DNA of 64,000 nucleotides from Actinostola sp. cb2023 (GCA_033675265.1 JAUJYZ010001565.1:301001-365000), one strand, 5' to 3'; positions 13,033 to 43,202 are shown, counted from the stretch's first letter. Notes: generated by a model from the sequence alone, not told the origin. Numbers and translations: made by a program.

Positions 13033-13611
13033 CACCTATTTCAAATAACGTTGTCGCGTTCAAAGCGTCAAGCCAAGACCGAAGTGAATGCTGGTTTTGT
13101 GTTGGCAATTATTTTTTTAAATCACAATTGCCCTATACCACTATGACGTCACATCAAAACAATCTATTGTTTAAACGCTAAGGATCATGGTCGCTAGAGG
13201 GGGACAAAACAGCAACAACACAAAGGATTTCCCAAATAAATGTATTTTACAGACGGTCTGAAAGCGATAAAAGTCACCAAACACAGTAAATATTGTGGGA
13301 AAAGTATCGATGAACATAATATCTGGAAACTAGCCAATTTGAAATCAAGCGAACTTCGGCAGAGCAGATTTAGTTCAAATTTCTATTCTTCACGATTCTG
13401 TCCCCCTCATAAATAAGCCGTTACGTCATAATGGTATAGGGCAATTGTTTCTATAAGGACTAATTACAAAATGTGAACATCTTCACGTGCTTGTTTGCGT
13501 ATCACAATTCGTTCCATAGAAAATAGGTCTGATTTGAATAATTTGCCAGCACATAACCAGCAATCACTTCGCTTGTTGCTTTGAACGCGACAACGTTATT
13601 TGAAATAGGTG
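13033..13611. mobile_element. TIR element nested in the fourth 308-bp unit, TA target site
   Basis: It starts CACCTATTTCAAATAACG and ends CGTTATTTGAAATAGGTG. The terminal repeats run at least 34 bp. TA flanks both sides, and removing the element restores the 308-bp unit (CTTATATA-GGTACTG). It is 579 bp long and itself interrupted. Confidence 0.8.
13125..13447. mobile_element. Innermost MITE, CAATTGCCCTATACCA ends
   Basis: CAATTGCCCTATACCACT at the left matches TGGTATAGGGCAATTG at the right. TGACGTCA-like pieces next to both ends also pair. The host element's arms resume on both sides. Confidence 0.65.
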
Positions 13612-14016
13612 TATATGGTACTGTAGCATACATATACAGTGAATAAAAATAGCAAACATGTACCGTGCGGTACTTGGTAAACTGTATACTGGTATAAATA
13701 TATGGTATTGACATACGGTATACCGTGTTTCTGTTTATTTATTGGTAAAGTTTTATTTTATTAAATAATACAAGAGAGTTGTTTTTGCATTTCTTTTAGG
13801 GGGAGAGGACGCTTAATGGAAGGGGGGCGCTTATAATTTTTTTAGACCTCTAGGGGGTGGCGCTTATTGGAAGCAGGGCGCTTAATCGAGCATTTACGGT
13901 AATTGTACCTCACAGTAACAATGGCTGGAATATGAACCCAGTCAAAACAGAGATCACGAGAATATATATATGTGTTAGAGCTCCTGGCTCAATATACACA
14001 TTAAACTATCAATTCA

Positions 14017-33354
<19,338 letters not shown>

Positions 33355-33716
33355 GGCTTAAGACAAGTTGGTTCTAGTTATTCGAGTAAGAAGTGTCTAT
33401 AGAAATAACATATTCCAAAGACAAACCCAAAGACCACAACTACAATATCAGTGCTTGTATGTTTACAAGTGGTAAATTGACTACCGGTACCAGAAGCGAA
33501 ACAATCACGTGATCACAAAATATTTGTCTCGTCATCGAACGTGGAGTTAACGTTTCTTCTTGAAATGATGAATTAAGGCCTGGGAGTTGTAAACAGGTAA
33601 AACAATGTGCTTAAACAAGAAAGGGTCTTGGGGAAACGATCACGAGAGAAATAGAGTTTAAGGATGACCGTGATTCCTGGAACCGAATCGGGATAAAATC
33701 CAACCGGAAGTTGAGC

Positions 33717-33800
33717 ATTCTCGTCCCCAGACCCTTCTCAGGTTTCTAACGAAAAATCGATTTTTCGTTAGAAAGCTGAGAAGGGTCTGAGGACGAGAAT
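33717..33800. repeat. Snapback hairpin with TTCTCGTCCCCAGA arm
   Basis: The left arm ATTCTCGTCCCCAGACCC is matched by GGGTCTGAGGACGAGAAT, with CGAAAAATCGATTTTTCG at the loop. It shares only the tip with the 3171-3228 hairpin. Confidence 0.6.
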
Positions 33801-33823
33801 GGCCATACATTGGCGGGCGAATC

Positions 33824-34741
33824 ACAGGCAGCCCAACCATTCCTTTTGAGGCTACTAAATAATTCAATAAAATGTTATTTGCGTCTTTTTTGATGGGTTT
33901 CCTGTGGTAGAGCGCGCTCGCGCGCATATAATACGTATGAAGACTTGAGAAGTAGCAAAAGCCGTGTACGAGTATCCTGCCAGAAAACGTTGGATCTAAT
34001 GTATAGATCTAAATAGTCAAAAACAATGTTAAATGAAGCAAGTAGTCCAAGGACTCAGCAAAGACCAAAACAACGTATATATTTTTTGGTAACTATATTT
34101 CGGCTAGCCAGACTAGCCTTCTTCAGGTTATATGGAGAGATTTACAAATGGTACTAAAATATATAGCTATTACACAATGAGCCGAAACATTAGATGATAT
34201 AGATGACGTAAAAACATTACAACATAGATTAAAAGATAAGAAACTACAGTTCATCTTATCTTTTAATCTATGTTGTAATGTTTTTACGTCATCTATATCA
34301 TCTAATGTTTCGGCTCATTGTGTAATAGCTATATATTTTAGTACCATTTGTAAATCTCTCCATAACCTGAAGAAGGCTAGTCTGGCTAGCCGAAATATAG
34401 TTACCAAAAAATATATACGTTGTTTTGGTCTTTGCTGAGTCCTTGGACTACTTGCTTCATAATACGTATGTTGGACATGGGTTCCCTGTGTTGAGTAACG
34501 TATAATGTTGGGCTTCCTGTGTGCGTTCAATATGCACTCTCTGCGGGCGCTTTTTGCGGGACGCACACAGGTAGCCCAACATTTTACGTTACTCAACACA
34601 GGGAACCCATGTCCAACATACGTATTATATATGCGCACGCGCGCTCTACCACAGGAAACCCATCAAAAAAGACGCAAATAACATTTTATTGAATTATTTA
34701 GTAGCCTGTGGGCGAATGAAGGAATGGTTGGGCTGCCTGTG
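33824..34741. mobile_element. hAT-like non-autonomous element, 8-bp target duplication
   Basis: It begins ACAGGCAGCCCAACCATTCC and ends GGTTGGGCTGCCTGTG. GGCGAATC lies at both sides (33816-33823 and 34742-34749). An 8-bp duplication fits hAT transposition. The outer arms are shared with 2037-2201; the centre is a separate long palindrome. Confidence 0.8.
34030..34460. mobile_element. Near-perfect palindrome (about 215-bp arms) inside the hAT-like element
   Basis: The left arm starts GAAGCAAGTAGTCCAAGG and the right arm ends in the exact reverse complement. The centre is near 34246. Each arm contains CCTGAAGAAGGCTAG, TCTGGCTAGCC and GAAA in one orientation, a small self-complementary block recalling ribozyme-bearing retroelement ends. 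Confidence 0.8.
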
Positions 34742-34923
34742 GGCGAATCTCTAGTCGTTTATAATACTCAGTCAAAACAAGACCATTTAAAATCGTGTTC
34801 TTTTTGTCCTGACACTCAAATATTGGCTCACAAAGGCGCATTATGTCTTAAACTCTGACTTGGCTTATTTACCACTAGTGATTTGCATAGTATCATCTAC
34901 TAAATCTAAGCAACAGGTAATCC

Positions 34924-35553
34924 GTGACACTGAAGTCATGCTAGGTCACGCAATCACAACAAGTAGTTGTGAGCCTCCGATACAGTCGTTATCGTGACAC
35001 TGAAGTCATGCTAGGTCACGCAATCACGACAAGTAGTTGTGAGCCTCCGATACAATCGTTATCGTGACACTGAAGTCATGCTAGGTCACGCATTCACAAC
35101 AAGTAGTTGTGAGCCTCCGATACAATCGTTATCGTGACACTGAAGTCATGCTAGGTCACGCAATCACAAAAAGTAGTTGTGAGCCTCCGATACAGTCGTT
35201 ATCGTGACACTGAAGTCATGCTAGGTCACGCAATCACGACAAGTAGTTGTGAGCCTCCGATACAATCGTTATCGTGACACTGAAGTCATGCTAGGTCACG
35301 CAATCACAAAAAGTAGTTGTGAGCCTCCGATACAGTCGTTATCGTGACACTGAAGTCATGCTAGGTCACGCAATCACAAAAAGTAGTTGTGAGCCTCCGA
35401 TACAGTCGTTATCGTGACACTGAAGTCATGCTAGGTCACGCAATCACGACAAGTAGTTGTGAGCCTCCGATACAATCGTTATCGTGACACTGAAGTCATG
35501 CTAGGTCACGCAATCACAAAAAGTAGTTGTGAGCCTCCGATACAGTCGTTATC
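34924..35553. repeat. 70-bp satellite, nine copies
   Basis: The unit GTGACACTGAAGTCATGC repeats exactly every 70 bp nine times, with alternation of CACAACAA, CACGACAA and CACAAAAA and of CAGTCG and CAATCG. Alternating variants suggest multi-unit expansion. Confidence 0.95.
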
Positions 35554-35569
35554 GTGACGCTAATCGACA

Positions 35570-35700
35570 ATATCAGGCATAGCCAATCAAATAGGACTGA
35601 CGTTCTTATCAGCCAATCAAATAAGACTGACGTCAACATATCAAGTTACCAGCCAATCAGATAGGACTGACGTCATTACCAGCCAATAAGTTGCCGCTTA
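35570..35700 (+). promoter_or_regulatory. CCAAT/CRE-rich promoter-like block
   Basis: Four CCAAT sequences in AGCCAATCA or AGCCAATAA form, each of the first three followed about 15 bp later by CTGACGT(C/T), i.e. full or half cAMP-response elements, sit in about 120 bp. The adjoining TGCCGCTTAGAGGCAACGAC also occurs just upstream of the second peptide gene (about 47100). A possible first exon follows. Confidence 0.5.
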
Positions 35701-35929
35701 GAGGCAACGACGACCCCAGGCGGTGCTGGACACGGACCACGTGGTCCGGAACATCCAATGAGAACGCTCGATTGCCTAGCCGTGTTTTGAAGATTTTTGT
35801 GAACTTTATTTTCCAAGTGTGTGATTTATTTCGTCTATTAGAAATTTTTTTTGAATATCTACACAAAACTTTTATATACAATGTGAAGGTGGATATGTGA
35901 ACTACGCCTGGATGGATTCTCAAGAGCAG
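35701..35929 (+). CDS. Candidate first exon with a six-codon coding start (MDSQEQ)
   Basis: Downstream of the promoter-like block, ATG at 35912 is followed by five codons and a strong donor CAG|GTAAGG. No in-phase partner exon can be assigned with confidence because a 3.1-kb palindrome follows. The coding part is 35912-35929; the rest would be 5' UTR. Confidence 0.25.
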
Positions 35930-36148
35930 GTAAGGTATTTTAGTACCTAAAATGTGTCCAGTTAGTATTGTGTCTTTTCATTTTTCGTTCGTCAAACATT
36001 GAATATAAGTAATAACGCACGAAGTGAATCCTACAGCGATCAAAGTAAGAATCCTTCATTTTTTTAGCACAGATACATTCTATAGATAATAAACTTGAAG
36101 AAAAAGTGAAGGGGCCCCAAAGGGCCTCTTCGTTTTAAAGGAGAAAAT

Positions 36149-37450
36149 TACGGAAGCCCAGGAGGGCCACTGGTGGGTTTTGGTTTTTGGTTTTGGTTTT
36201 CGGGATTTGGTTTTTGACTTTGTTTTCGGTTTTTTGCTTTTCATTTTTCGCTTTTTGGTTTTTGTTTTTGTTTTCGGTTTTTTGCTTTTCATTTTTCGCT
36301 TTTTGCTTTTCATTTTTCGCTTTTTGCTTTTCGTTTTTGTTTTCGGTTTTTTGCTTTTCATTTTTCGCTTTTTGCTTTTCATTTTTCGCTTTTTGCTTTT
36401 CGTTTTGGTTTTTGTTTTTGTTTTTGTTTTCGGTTTTTTGCTTTTCATTTTTCGCTTTTTGCTTTTCGTCTTGGTTTTTGTTTTTGTTTTTGTTTTTGTT
36501 TTTTTGCTTTTCATTTTTCGCTTTTTGCTTTTCGTTTTTGTTTTTGTTTTCGTTTTTTTGCTTTTCATTTTTCGCTTTTTGCTTTTCGTTTTGGTTTTCT
36601 TTTTTGATTTGGTTTTTGTTTTCCCTTTTCGTTTTTTTTTGCTTTTCGTTTTATTTTTGCTTTTCGTTTTTTGTTTATTTATTTTTTGAAACCCAAAAGA
36701 CAAAAGCAAAAACCAAAACCGAAAAGACGAAACCAAAAACCAAAAAGACAAAACCAAAAACCAAAAAGACAAAACCAAAAACCAAAAAGACAAAACCAAA
36801 AACCAAAAAGGCAAAACCAAAAACCAAAAAGGCAAAAGTAAAAACCTAAACCAAAACCATGAGTGGCCCTCCTGGGCCGGTCCATGGTGCCTTGCGAGCC
36901 ACGTGATGAACAAACATGGCGGACGGCTTCGAAGTCAAGTACAAACCCGGGGTCAAACGTTTGCCCAAAGGACAGAAAGGTATGGACGTGCGTACGTATT
37001 ATTAATTAAGTTCATATGTAGCTAAACTGTACGTACTAACAATAACAATCCCCTATGTTATTTTTAGTTGAAATGTCGGTAATGGAATCAAGTTTATGGG
37101 CAATGAGTTTGATATGCGCATGGATTGACCTCAAACTTGTTCTTTCGTATCGGCTGAAGTAGATGAGTATTAAAGAGCTTTGAAAATACGGCGAATTTTG
37201 GCGAGAATACGGACCGAGGTAGCGTTCGGACAGCTTCGATCAGTTGAAGTTGCTCAAACACACCATCGGGAAATATCAAATAATTCGCTTAAAATATTGA
37301 GCTTTAATTTATAGCATAGACTTGGACAGCAGAGAATAGAAATAGTGAAAGTCCGCAATGACCAGATGCCCTGGGGTCATAGAGTAACATGATAGCCTTA
37401 TTACTCGGGCCCAGGCCGCAGGCCGCCCGAGTTAGAAAATGCGGATTTCG

Positions 37451-37491
<41 letters not shown>

Positions 37492-39250
37492 TTTGTTCGG
37501 CTTCAAAATGACGAGTATGCGACGTATTTAATCGTATCCGGAGTTTCAAGATTACTCCGCAGATTTGAAAAGATAAAGGAGACACAGGACTCAAGTAGAT
37601 TATGAATCTTAGTTTTGAAAGCAGCTGTAGATCTTCAAGCTATTAAAAGGTCAGGATTCTAGTTCATCGTTCAATGACTAGAAGTGGTAAAAGGACTAGA
37701 AGCTCGCTTAAAATATATATTTTTTTAAACAAACGCGAGGCCGTTATCGGAACCATCTGACCTATGCAACCTCAAGACGTATCATGTTCGTACTCACCGG
37801 ACTAATAGTCTCCCTCGTCACTCAACTGTCACTGATTGTCATGACGTCAGAGAAATTATATTGTATTGAAGAAGATGTCCTTGTTTTATTCGACGTTCGA
37901 ACCGTAACTCGAACCCGAACTCGATTCCAAACTCGACGTTTCGGGATCTGAAGCTAGAGAGGGGACCTTTACACAAACTCATCAAAATCAAATCAATTGA
38001 ACTCAAAGTCAAAAGGTAATCAAATGAACTCAAAGGCAAATCAAATGAACTCGACACATACATGTATATACATAGTCTCCCTCGTCACGCAACTGTCAGT
38101 CATTGTCAGGTCTCTCCTCGCGCAGCTGACATTGTCCTTGTTCTTCAACCAACTGGCATTCATTTTCAAGTACTTCCTCGAACAACTGACATTTTCCTTT
38201 TCACAATGCCCGAGTGAACGCTCATTGAGCGTCTTGTTTATAGTTCATTCAACCTTGTTCGTGCATGTATCCGCAGTCTATACTATAAATTATAAAAGCT
38301 CAATATTTTAAGCGAATTATTTGATATTTCCCGATGGTGTGTTTGAGCAACTTCAACTGATCGAAGCCGTCCGAACGCTACCTCGGTCCGTATTCTCGCC
38401 AAAATTCGCCGTATTTTCAAAGCTCTTTAATACTCATCTATTTCAGCCGATACGAAAGAACAAGTTTGAGGTCAATCCATGCGCATATCAAACTCATTGC
38501 CCATAAACTTGATTCCATTACCGACATTTCAACTAAAAATAACATAGGGGATTGTTATTGTTAGTACGTACAGTTTAGCTACATATGAACTTAATTAATA
38601 ATACGCACGTCCATACCTTTCTGTCCTTTGGGCAAACGTTTGACCCCGGGTTTGTACTTGACTTCGAAACCGTCCGCCATGTTTGTTCATCACGTGGCTC
38701 GCAAGGCACCATGGACCGGCCCAGGAGGGCCACTCATGGTTTTGGTTTTGGTTTTCACTTTTGCCTTTTTGGTTTTTGGTTTTGCCTTTTTGGTTTTTGG
38801 TTTTGTCTTTTTGGTTTTTGGTTTTGTCTTTTTGGTTTTTGGTTTTGTCTTTTTGGTTTTTGGTTTTGTCTTTTTGGTTTTTGGTTTCGTCTTTTCGGTT
38901 TTGGTTTTTGCTTTTGTCTTTTGGGTTTCAAAAAATAAATAAACAAAAAAACGAAAAGCAAAAAAAAACGAAAAGCAAAAACAAAAACCAAGACGAAAAG
39001 CAAAAAGCGAAAAATGAAAAGCAAAAAACCGAAAACAAAAACAAAAACAAAAACAAAAACGAAAAGCAAAAAGCGAAAAATGAAAAGCAAAAAACCGAAA
39101 ACAAAAACAAAAACAAAAACGAAAAGCAAAAAGCGAAAAATGAAAAGCAAAAAGCGAAAAATGAAAAGCAAAAAACCGAAAACAAAAACCAAATCCCGAA
39201 AACCAAAACCAAAAACGAAAACCCACCAGTGGCCCTCCTGGGCTTCCGTA
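36149..39250. repeat. 3.1-kb inverted repeat (arms about 1.17 and 0.97 kb)
   Basis: The tips TACGGAAGCCCAGGAGGG and CCCTCCTGGGCTTCCGTA are exact inverses. Pairing continues through a long T-rich to A-rich segment, a GGACCGGCCCAGGAGGG junction, an exon-like sequence and a shared AT-rich end at about 37321/38279. The spacer (37322-38278) is unique and has a (GTA)n run. Left and right arms differ mainly in length of the TTTTTGCTTTTCATTTTTCG-type tract. Lys/Ser-rich and Phe-rich frames across that tract are artefacts. Confidence 0.9.
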
Positions 39251-39563
39251 GAAAATCGGCCTTGAAGTTCGCGAATTTCACGAATATTGAGTATTTGAAG
39301 TGACACTTCACACGTCACTATTCATAGCAACATATAGTTTTATTACTGCGTATCTTGAAGTATTCTAGCATTATATCAGCCTGTGGATGTTTGTTACTTT
39401 AAAACTATAAATATATATACTTTTCTCACTAGGTATGAGTTCAGAAAAGTCAGCCAAGACTCGGCAAGAGCGCAGTCAAGTAAGAGCTGAGAGACTGCAT
39501 CTACTTGAGTACTTCTGTATACAGAGAAGGAATATGATAAATTCAGCTTTTGTTTTTAAATGA
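36916..39563 (+). CDS. Candidate small two-exon gene starting in the palindrome
   Basis: Exon 1 is 36916-36979: ACAAACATGGCGGACGG initiation, product MADGFEVKYKPGVKRLPKG, donor AAAG|GTATGG, phase 1. A matching phase-1 acceptor CACTAG|GT at 39433 gives GMSSEKSAKTRQERSQ and an open frame to TGA at 39561. A second donor, CAA|GTAAGA, lies at about 39481, so the gene may continue. Basic, no domain recognised. Exon 1 exists a second time in the right arm of the palindrome. The link between exons is inferred from phase only. Confidence 0.35.
38617..38680 (-). pseudogene. Inverted second copy of the MADGFEVKYK exon
   Basis: The right arm carries the same 64-bp exon with start context and AAAG|GTATGG donor intact, on the opposite strand. 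No downstream partner exon is seen in that direction, so it is probably a non-functional duplicate, or an alternative antisense first exon. Confidence 0.5.
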
Positions 39564-39586
39564 ATATTCTCATTGTACATGTAATA

Positions 39587-39836
39587 GAGTGATTCTAATA
39601 AACCTGGGCACTACTAATTATTAGTTGTCAGTGTTTATTAGATGCAAAGGAACAAAAGAAAACAAAAGAATGAGTGTCTAATAGTGTGTATTGGTTGGTG
39701 TAGCCTGCAATAAACCTGTGAAACAGTCAGTAGACTAGACACTGGTAGACTTTATTTCCATTGTTTTCTTTTGTGTTTATTAAACTATTACACACCAGCA
39801 TCTAATTTTTATTTCACGGGTTTGTTGCAATCACTC
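39587..39836. mobile_element. TA-target MITE, GAGTGATTCTAATAAACC family
   Basis: GAGTGATTCTAATAAACC at the left and GGGTTTGTTGCAATCACTC at the right are imperfect inverses flanked by TA. Inner segments with TTGTTTTC/GAAAACAA pair as well. The GAGTG tip is shared with the elements at 25947, 47718 and 49489. Confidence 0.75.
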
Positions 39837-40366
39837 TAAATAACCCAGGTTAATTATTGGAATCACTAATAAAAATATATATTTGGTACCACTGATTTAT
39901 CAGGTTGTACATGTAAATGCTCCTGTGAATAAAAAGCCACTACAATGGGAAACCAGTTACTGGTTGCACTTCTGCAATTTATTGGACTGTACTGCTGAGG
40001 GTTTGAAACCCTGTCCATGTTATAGGACAACAAAATCTAAAATACCTAGGACAGACTCACATAAAATTATATACTCTGTTCAGGGCAGAGGCCAAAACCA
40101 TGTACCCTGTCCTGCTAGCAGCACGTCCCCATACATATATATCAAGTATATCAAGTTCATGATCAAGTATGTAATACTTGATCATGAACCCCTGGCTAGG
40201 GGGATAAAAAATTCCCCACCCTAAAATAAAGCATCAGTATTCATTTCTATTGTACACTAGTCTTATTGTACAGCTGTAATATTTAATATTATTTCATACT
40301 ACTACAGATGATAATGATAATACATTATTATATTTTTTAGCAAATTCAGTTTGACGCAAGGTACAG

Positions 40367-41279
40367 TCATCTGACTACTTTTAAAACATTCTTAACATCC
40401 ATTGCACATTGCATTCCTCTTTGATTGGCTTCCTCGACAATCACTTTGGCCTGGTGCAGTCCAATTCCCTTGATTGATGTTACCCACCTCCCTGATGTTA
40501 CATGGTATACAAACACTACATAGCTTGTGTACATGTAATTAGTAATTCTTAGAGACTTGTTTTAATAATATCTGTATTGTTGATAAGGCCCGCTATTACC
40601 AGTTTGTATTGTACCTGTGTAAATAAAAATAAAACAAATCATGAATGGTAAATGAATATTATAAACTAAATCTTACCATACTAGTACATACATCGGGAAC
40701 CATACAATGTACATCAGTATAGCCATTTGTATATTTTATATAAAATTAGGTTTCTTTAGGACACACATTTGTATTATTATTATTATTATTATTATCAAAC
40801 TGAATCAATAGTTGTGAGTTTTACTATCACAATGTAAATCATGTGGACCAAGTAATCAGTACGTGGACCGAAAAAGTTGTTTTGGGATAGCTGTGTTTCA
40901 GTTTTGGCCGCGCGAAACCTAAGACGAGTACGTTTCGCGCGGCCAAAACTGAATTTTCGTATCAAAAAAACAACTTTTTCGCTCTTTAATTTCCCCCAAA
41001 AGAAACGCTTGCTACGTAGGCTAAGTACGTACTGATAGTCCAGTTATACATATTTGGCAGCCTGTCAAACACTACTATGGGCTGAATGTTGTTTGACTTC
41101 ATAAGTTCAATATAACTCATAAATAGGTCAGCATATAAACTAGAGAGAAAGCTAAGAAGTATGTTATATAAAGGAGAAGAATAAGCTATAAGCTTTAATA
41201 CATCAAAACTTCACGAGTCTACGGGAAGTTCAACTCACCGTGAAGATAACTGCTCCTTTGTGTATCCAGCAATACCCAT
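40367..41279 (-). CDS. Candidate tiny helix-hairpin-helix protein, 53 aa, two exons
   Basis: Exon 1 is 41279-41239 (start ATG preceded at once by an in-frame TAA; donor CACG|GTGAGT, phase 2). Exon 2 is 40487-40367 (acceptor CAGGGAG|GTGGG, stop TGA). The joined product contains SIKGIGLHQAKVIVEEANQ, a good helix-hairpin-helix core (IxGIGxxxAxxI), which usually contacts DNA backbone. It then ends in DVKNVLKVVR. The exon 2 acceptor is purine-rich and weak. Its 5' side faces the first peptide gene across a CCAAT/CRE block, so a divergent promoter is likely. I do not recognise the family; upstream exons could exist. Confidence 0.45.
40869..40980. repeat. Hairpin with GTTTTGGCCGCGCGAAAC arms
   Basis: TTTCAGTTTTGGCCGCGCG is inverted 25 bp later, and GAAAAAGTTGTTTT pairs with AACAACTTTTTC outside it. 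It lies in the intron of the candidate HhH gene. Confidence 0.65.
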
Positions 41280-41477
41280 TTACTGACGCAGATTTTCCAG
41301 AAAGAGTGGATATGTGTATATCGGAGGTTGTGTGTCGTATATAGAAGAAGACCGCTATAAACCCGAATCACAGAGTCACTTAGTTGTTTACACTTCGACG
41401 TCCAGATATATGCAAATGAGTAAAAATTTCAATTTGTCCCATCGTGCTTTGCGCTCCGTGTCCAACACCGCCTGACG

Positions 41478-41540
41478 ACGACCAATCAAACCAGGACTGA
41501 CGTCAACTATTAACCACACTATTAACAGCCAATCAGATTT
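41478..41540. promoter_or_regulatory. CCAAT and CRE sites between the HhH and peptide genes
   Basis: CGACCAATCAAAC at about 41480, a full CRE TGACGTCA at 41498-41505 and AGCCAATCAG at about 41527 lie between divergent starts at 41279 (-) and 41645 (+). A CATATAA sequence about 40 bp before the peptide ATG may act as TATA box. Confidence 0.5.
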
Positions 41541-41644
41541 AAAAGAATAATTTATTCCTTGCTAGCAGAAATCGCTGTACAAACTATTGCTTTACGCTGC
41601 TTTGCATATAACCCCTTGATCACCGTGAAAGGACAGCAGCAACG

Positions 41645-42345
41645 ATGAACAAGAAATCCAAAGTGCTCTATGTAGCTCTCTGTTTCCTGATAATACTTTG
41701 GACTTCGATGGAGGAATGTGAAGGTGTTTGTCCACGTGCTATTATTCCTAGTCGCCCACGTCTTATTCGCCAAAAAACTGGCCCTCATGTAGAGGTATGC
41801 CATCGGAACTATAAACGACGTAACAGCGCGCAAAACGAAGAGATGTGATTTGTCCAAGGTAAGAGAGTTAATGTAATAAATGTGAATAATTAATGAGTTG
41901 AAACGATACTGAAAGGAAAGAGGAACTCAGAAAAAATCTGAGTTCCAGATGGGAATCAAACCCACGACCTTCCGTGTTCTAGTCAGATGCTTTACCACTG
42001 AGATACCGGGAACTCTAATGGTAAGCTAAGGTCATAGTGGGTCATGAATGAACCCATGACCATCCGCGTTCTAGTCGGATGGCTCTACCACTGAACGACT
42101 GGGACTCTTATGGTGAGCAAGTCTTAACTTTGGGCTATGTGACATTACCGAAAAAGTAAATGAGCAAAAAAGTAAAAATATACTTCAGCTTTGTCATGAA
42201 AAGGACATTAAAGGAAAACTTTCCTTTTCTCTATCTATACTTTTAGGAAGTCAACTTTCAACAGTCAAGCAGTCAGGATACGACGATCTTTTCTCGTTGC
42301 CGTGTGAACGCCGGTATATTTTCTGAACACTGTCTCGATTACTGA
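41645..42345 (+). pseudogene. Small secreted peptide gene, copy 1, frame broken at the end of exon 1
   Basis: Exon 1 is 41645-41858 and exon 2 is 42247-42345. The first about 27 residues form a signal peptide (MNKKSKVLYVALCFLIILW then small residues). The mature part is short and basic, with two Cys in exon 1 (VCPRAIIPSR and VEVCHRNYKRR) and two more in exon 2 (SRCRVNAG, EHCLDY). Compared with copy 2, four extra bases near 41840 bring a stop (NEEM*) 18 bp before the donor. As it stands the product is 67 aa with two Cys. Exon 2 itself is open and keeps its Cys residues. The function is unknown: a secreted regulatory, antimicrobial or venom-type peptide are all possible. Confidence 0.6.
41940..42110 (-). 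mobile_element. Degenerate tRNA-derived SINE with two tRNA-like units
   Basis: On the minus strand two tRNA-like blocks follow each other. One has A-box-like TATCTCAGTGGTAAAGC and B-box-like GGGTTTGATTCCC; the other has GTTCAGTGGTAGAGCC and a weaker GGGTTCATTC. Both have a CTAGAAC anticodon-loop-like stretch. Changes at normally invariant T-loop bases argue against a working tRNA. The insert lies in the peptide gene intron and is absent from copy 2. Confidence 0.65.
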
Positions 42346-43065
42346 CCTAATTTCACCAGAAATTGATAAAAACTGTCTAATAATAACGATACTAAAAATA
42401 TACTTCGATGAAATTCACGATGGGAAATGTTAATGACATATTTCTTCGTCGAAAAGAATGAATATTTGTAACTGAGTACTATAATATTTTTAATTTGTTA
42501 ACGATATAAAACTGAATAGTTTTATTGAAAATACACGTATGCGTGAATTTTGGTTGTTCAAGATATTCCCTCGGCAACCATCAGTTCTCCTCTATCTCTG
42601 TAATGAAGTAAGCCAGGCAATATTGGAATGTGAAAATAAATAACGTATTTCACCTTAATTCATGCCATTATTTCCCCGTATTTCACTCAGCATAGCCATT
42701 CATTTCTGGTTGGTGATTTTATGGGTGATTTTATACGGTAGTCGAATCATTATTCTCAAATTTAATCTTCGTAAATCCCCGACTAATATTCTACAATACA
42801 TATTTGATGGTTGAATATATAATACGGGCTTATATTTCACGTCTTGGTTGGTATTATCTGTCAAACCAGTGAATAAGGGATTTATTATTATTGTATGTCT
42901 TGGTTCGTTCAAATTCGTCCATTTTTGCCCTCTTTGCGTGCGCGGCAAGTGTGTAATACGCTGGGATACTTTGCGAGTTCTCTTGACCTTATATGGTAGC
43001 ATGACACACGAGCGGGATAACATAGGTCAAATCCATTATCATTCATGTAGTATTTCTTTCTTCAG

Positions 43066-43175
43066 TTAAACCGCTTTGTCTTTGAATCGAGGTTCTTTAT
43101 CGTTATAAATATATTTTAAACTGTCCAAAATCATGTCCTTTTGGTCCAGTAATAACAACGATTGACAATCGGTAC
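43066..43175 (-). pseudogene. Duplicate of the last ECM29 exon (copy 1), with an early stop
   Basis: Acceptor CTTCAG|GTACC and frame as in the proximal copy. Product [18 protein letters not shown] and on to KDKAV, then TAA, where copy 2 reads TTA and continues nine residues. It could serve as an alternative terminal exon together with 45545-45616 if the transcript runs past copy 2. Confidence 0.75.
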
Positions 43176-43202
43176 CTGAAGACGATACATAATGTTAAAA
43201 GC

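Larger units (their letters stand above)
11985..13899. mobile_element. 1.9-kb CCGTAAAT-family element with an internal 308-bp tandem array
   Basis: The ends CCGTAAATGCTCGATTTAG and its imperfect inverse TAATCGAGCATTTACGG are flanked by TA on both sides. Between them a unit of about 308 bp, starting at GGCGCTTATTTCTTTTCTC, is repeated three times, with a fourth copy interrupted at 13033. The unit has no long frame. The GCGCTTATT/AATAAGCGC motif typical of the family marks each unit border. Confidence 0.75.
33652..34868. mobile_element. Left-truncated AAGCCAAGTCAGAG-family foldback, interrupted
   Basis: Its left part, AGAGTTTAAGGA..CCGTGATTCCTGG, and right part, ending TTAAACTCTGACTTGGCTT, match the two ends of the complete element at 49658-51248. 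An unrelated 0.9-kb element sits inside (33824-34741). Confidence 0.6.

Noticed and set aside
36080..39318. Lys/Ser/Thr-rich and Phe/Leu-rich open frames of up to 277 codons
   Set aside because: They arise from (TTTTTGCTTTTCGTTTTT)-type simple sequence in the palindrome arms. Both strands and several frames are open, with no conserved domain.
40341..40426. Plus-strand exon reading QIQFDARYSHLTTFK as a third exon of the palindrome gene
   Set aside because: It has an acceptor (TTTTTTAG) and a compatible phase, but it overlaps the better supported HhH exon on the other strand, and the product is not recognisable.
41940..42110. Two functional tRNA genes on the minus strand
   Set aside because: A and B boxes are recognisable, but T-loop invariant bases are changed and the acceptor stems pair poorly. 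The two units in tandem, absent from the duplicate locus, fit a SINE.
42700..43023. 107-codon minus-strand frame (MLSRSCVMLPYK...) and its relative at 48218-48448
   Set aside because: The two copies do not keep the frame, and it lies in the 3' UTR/flank of the ECM29 terminal exons. No domain or codon pattern supports it.
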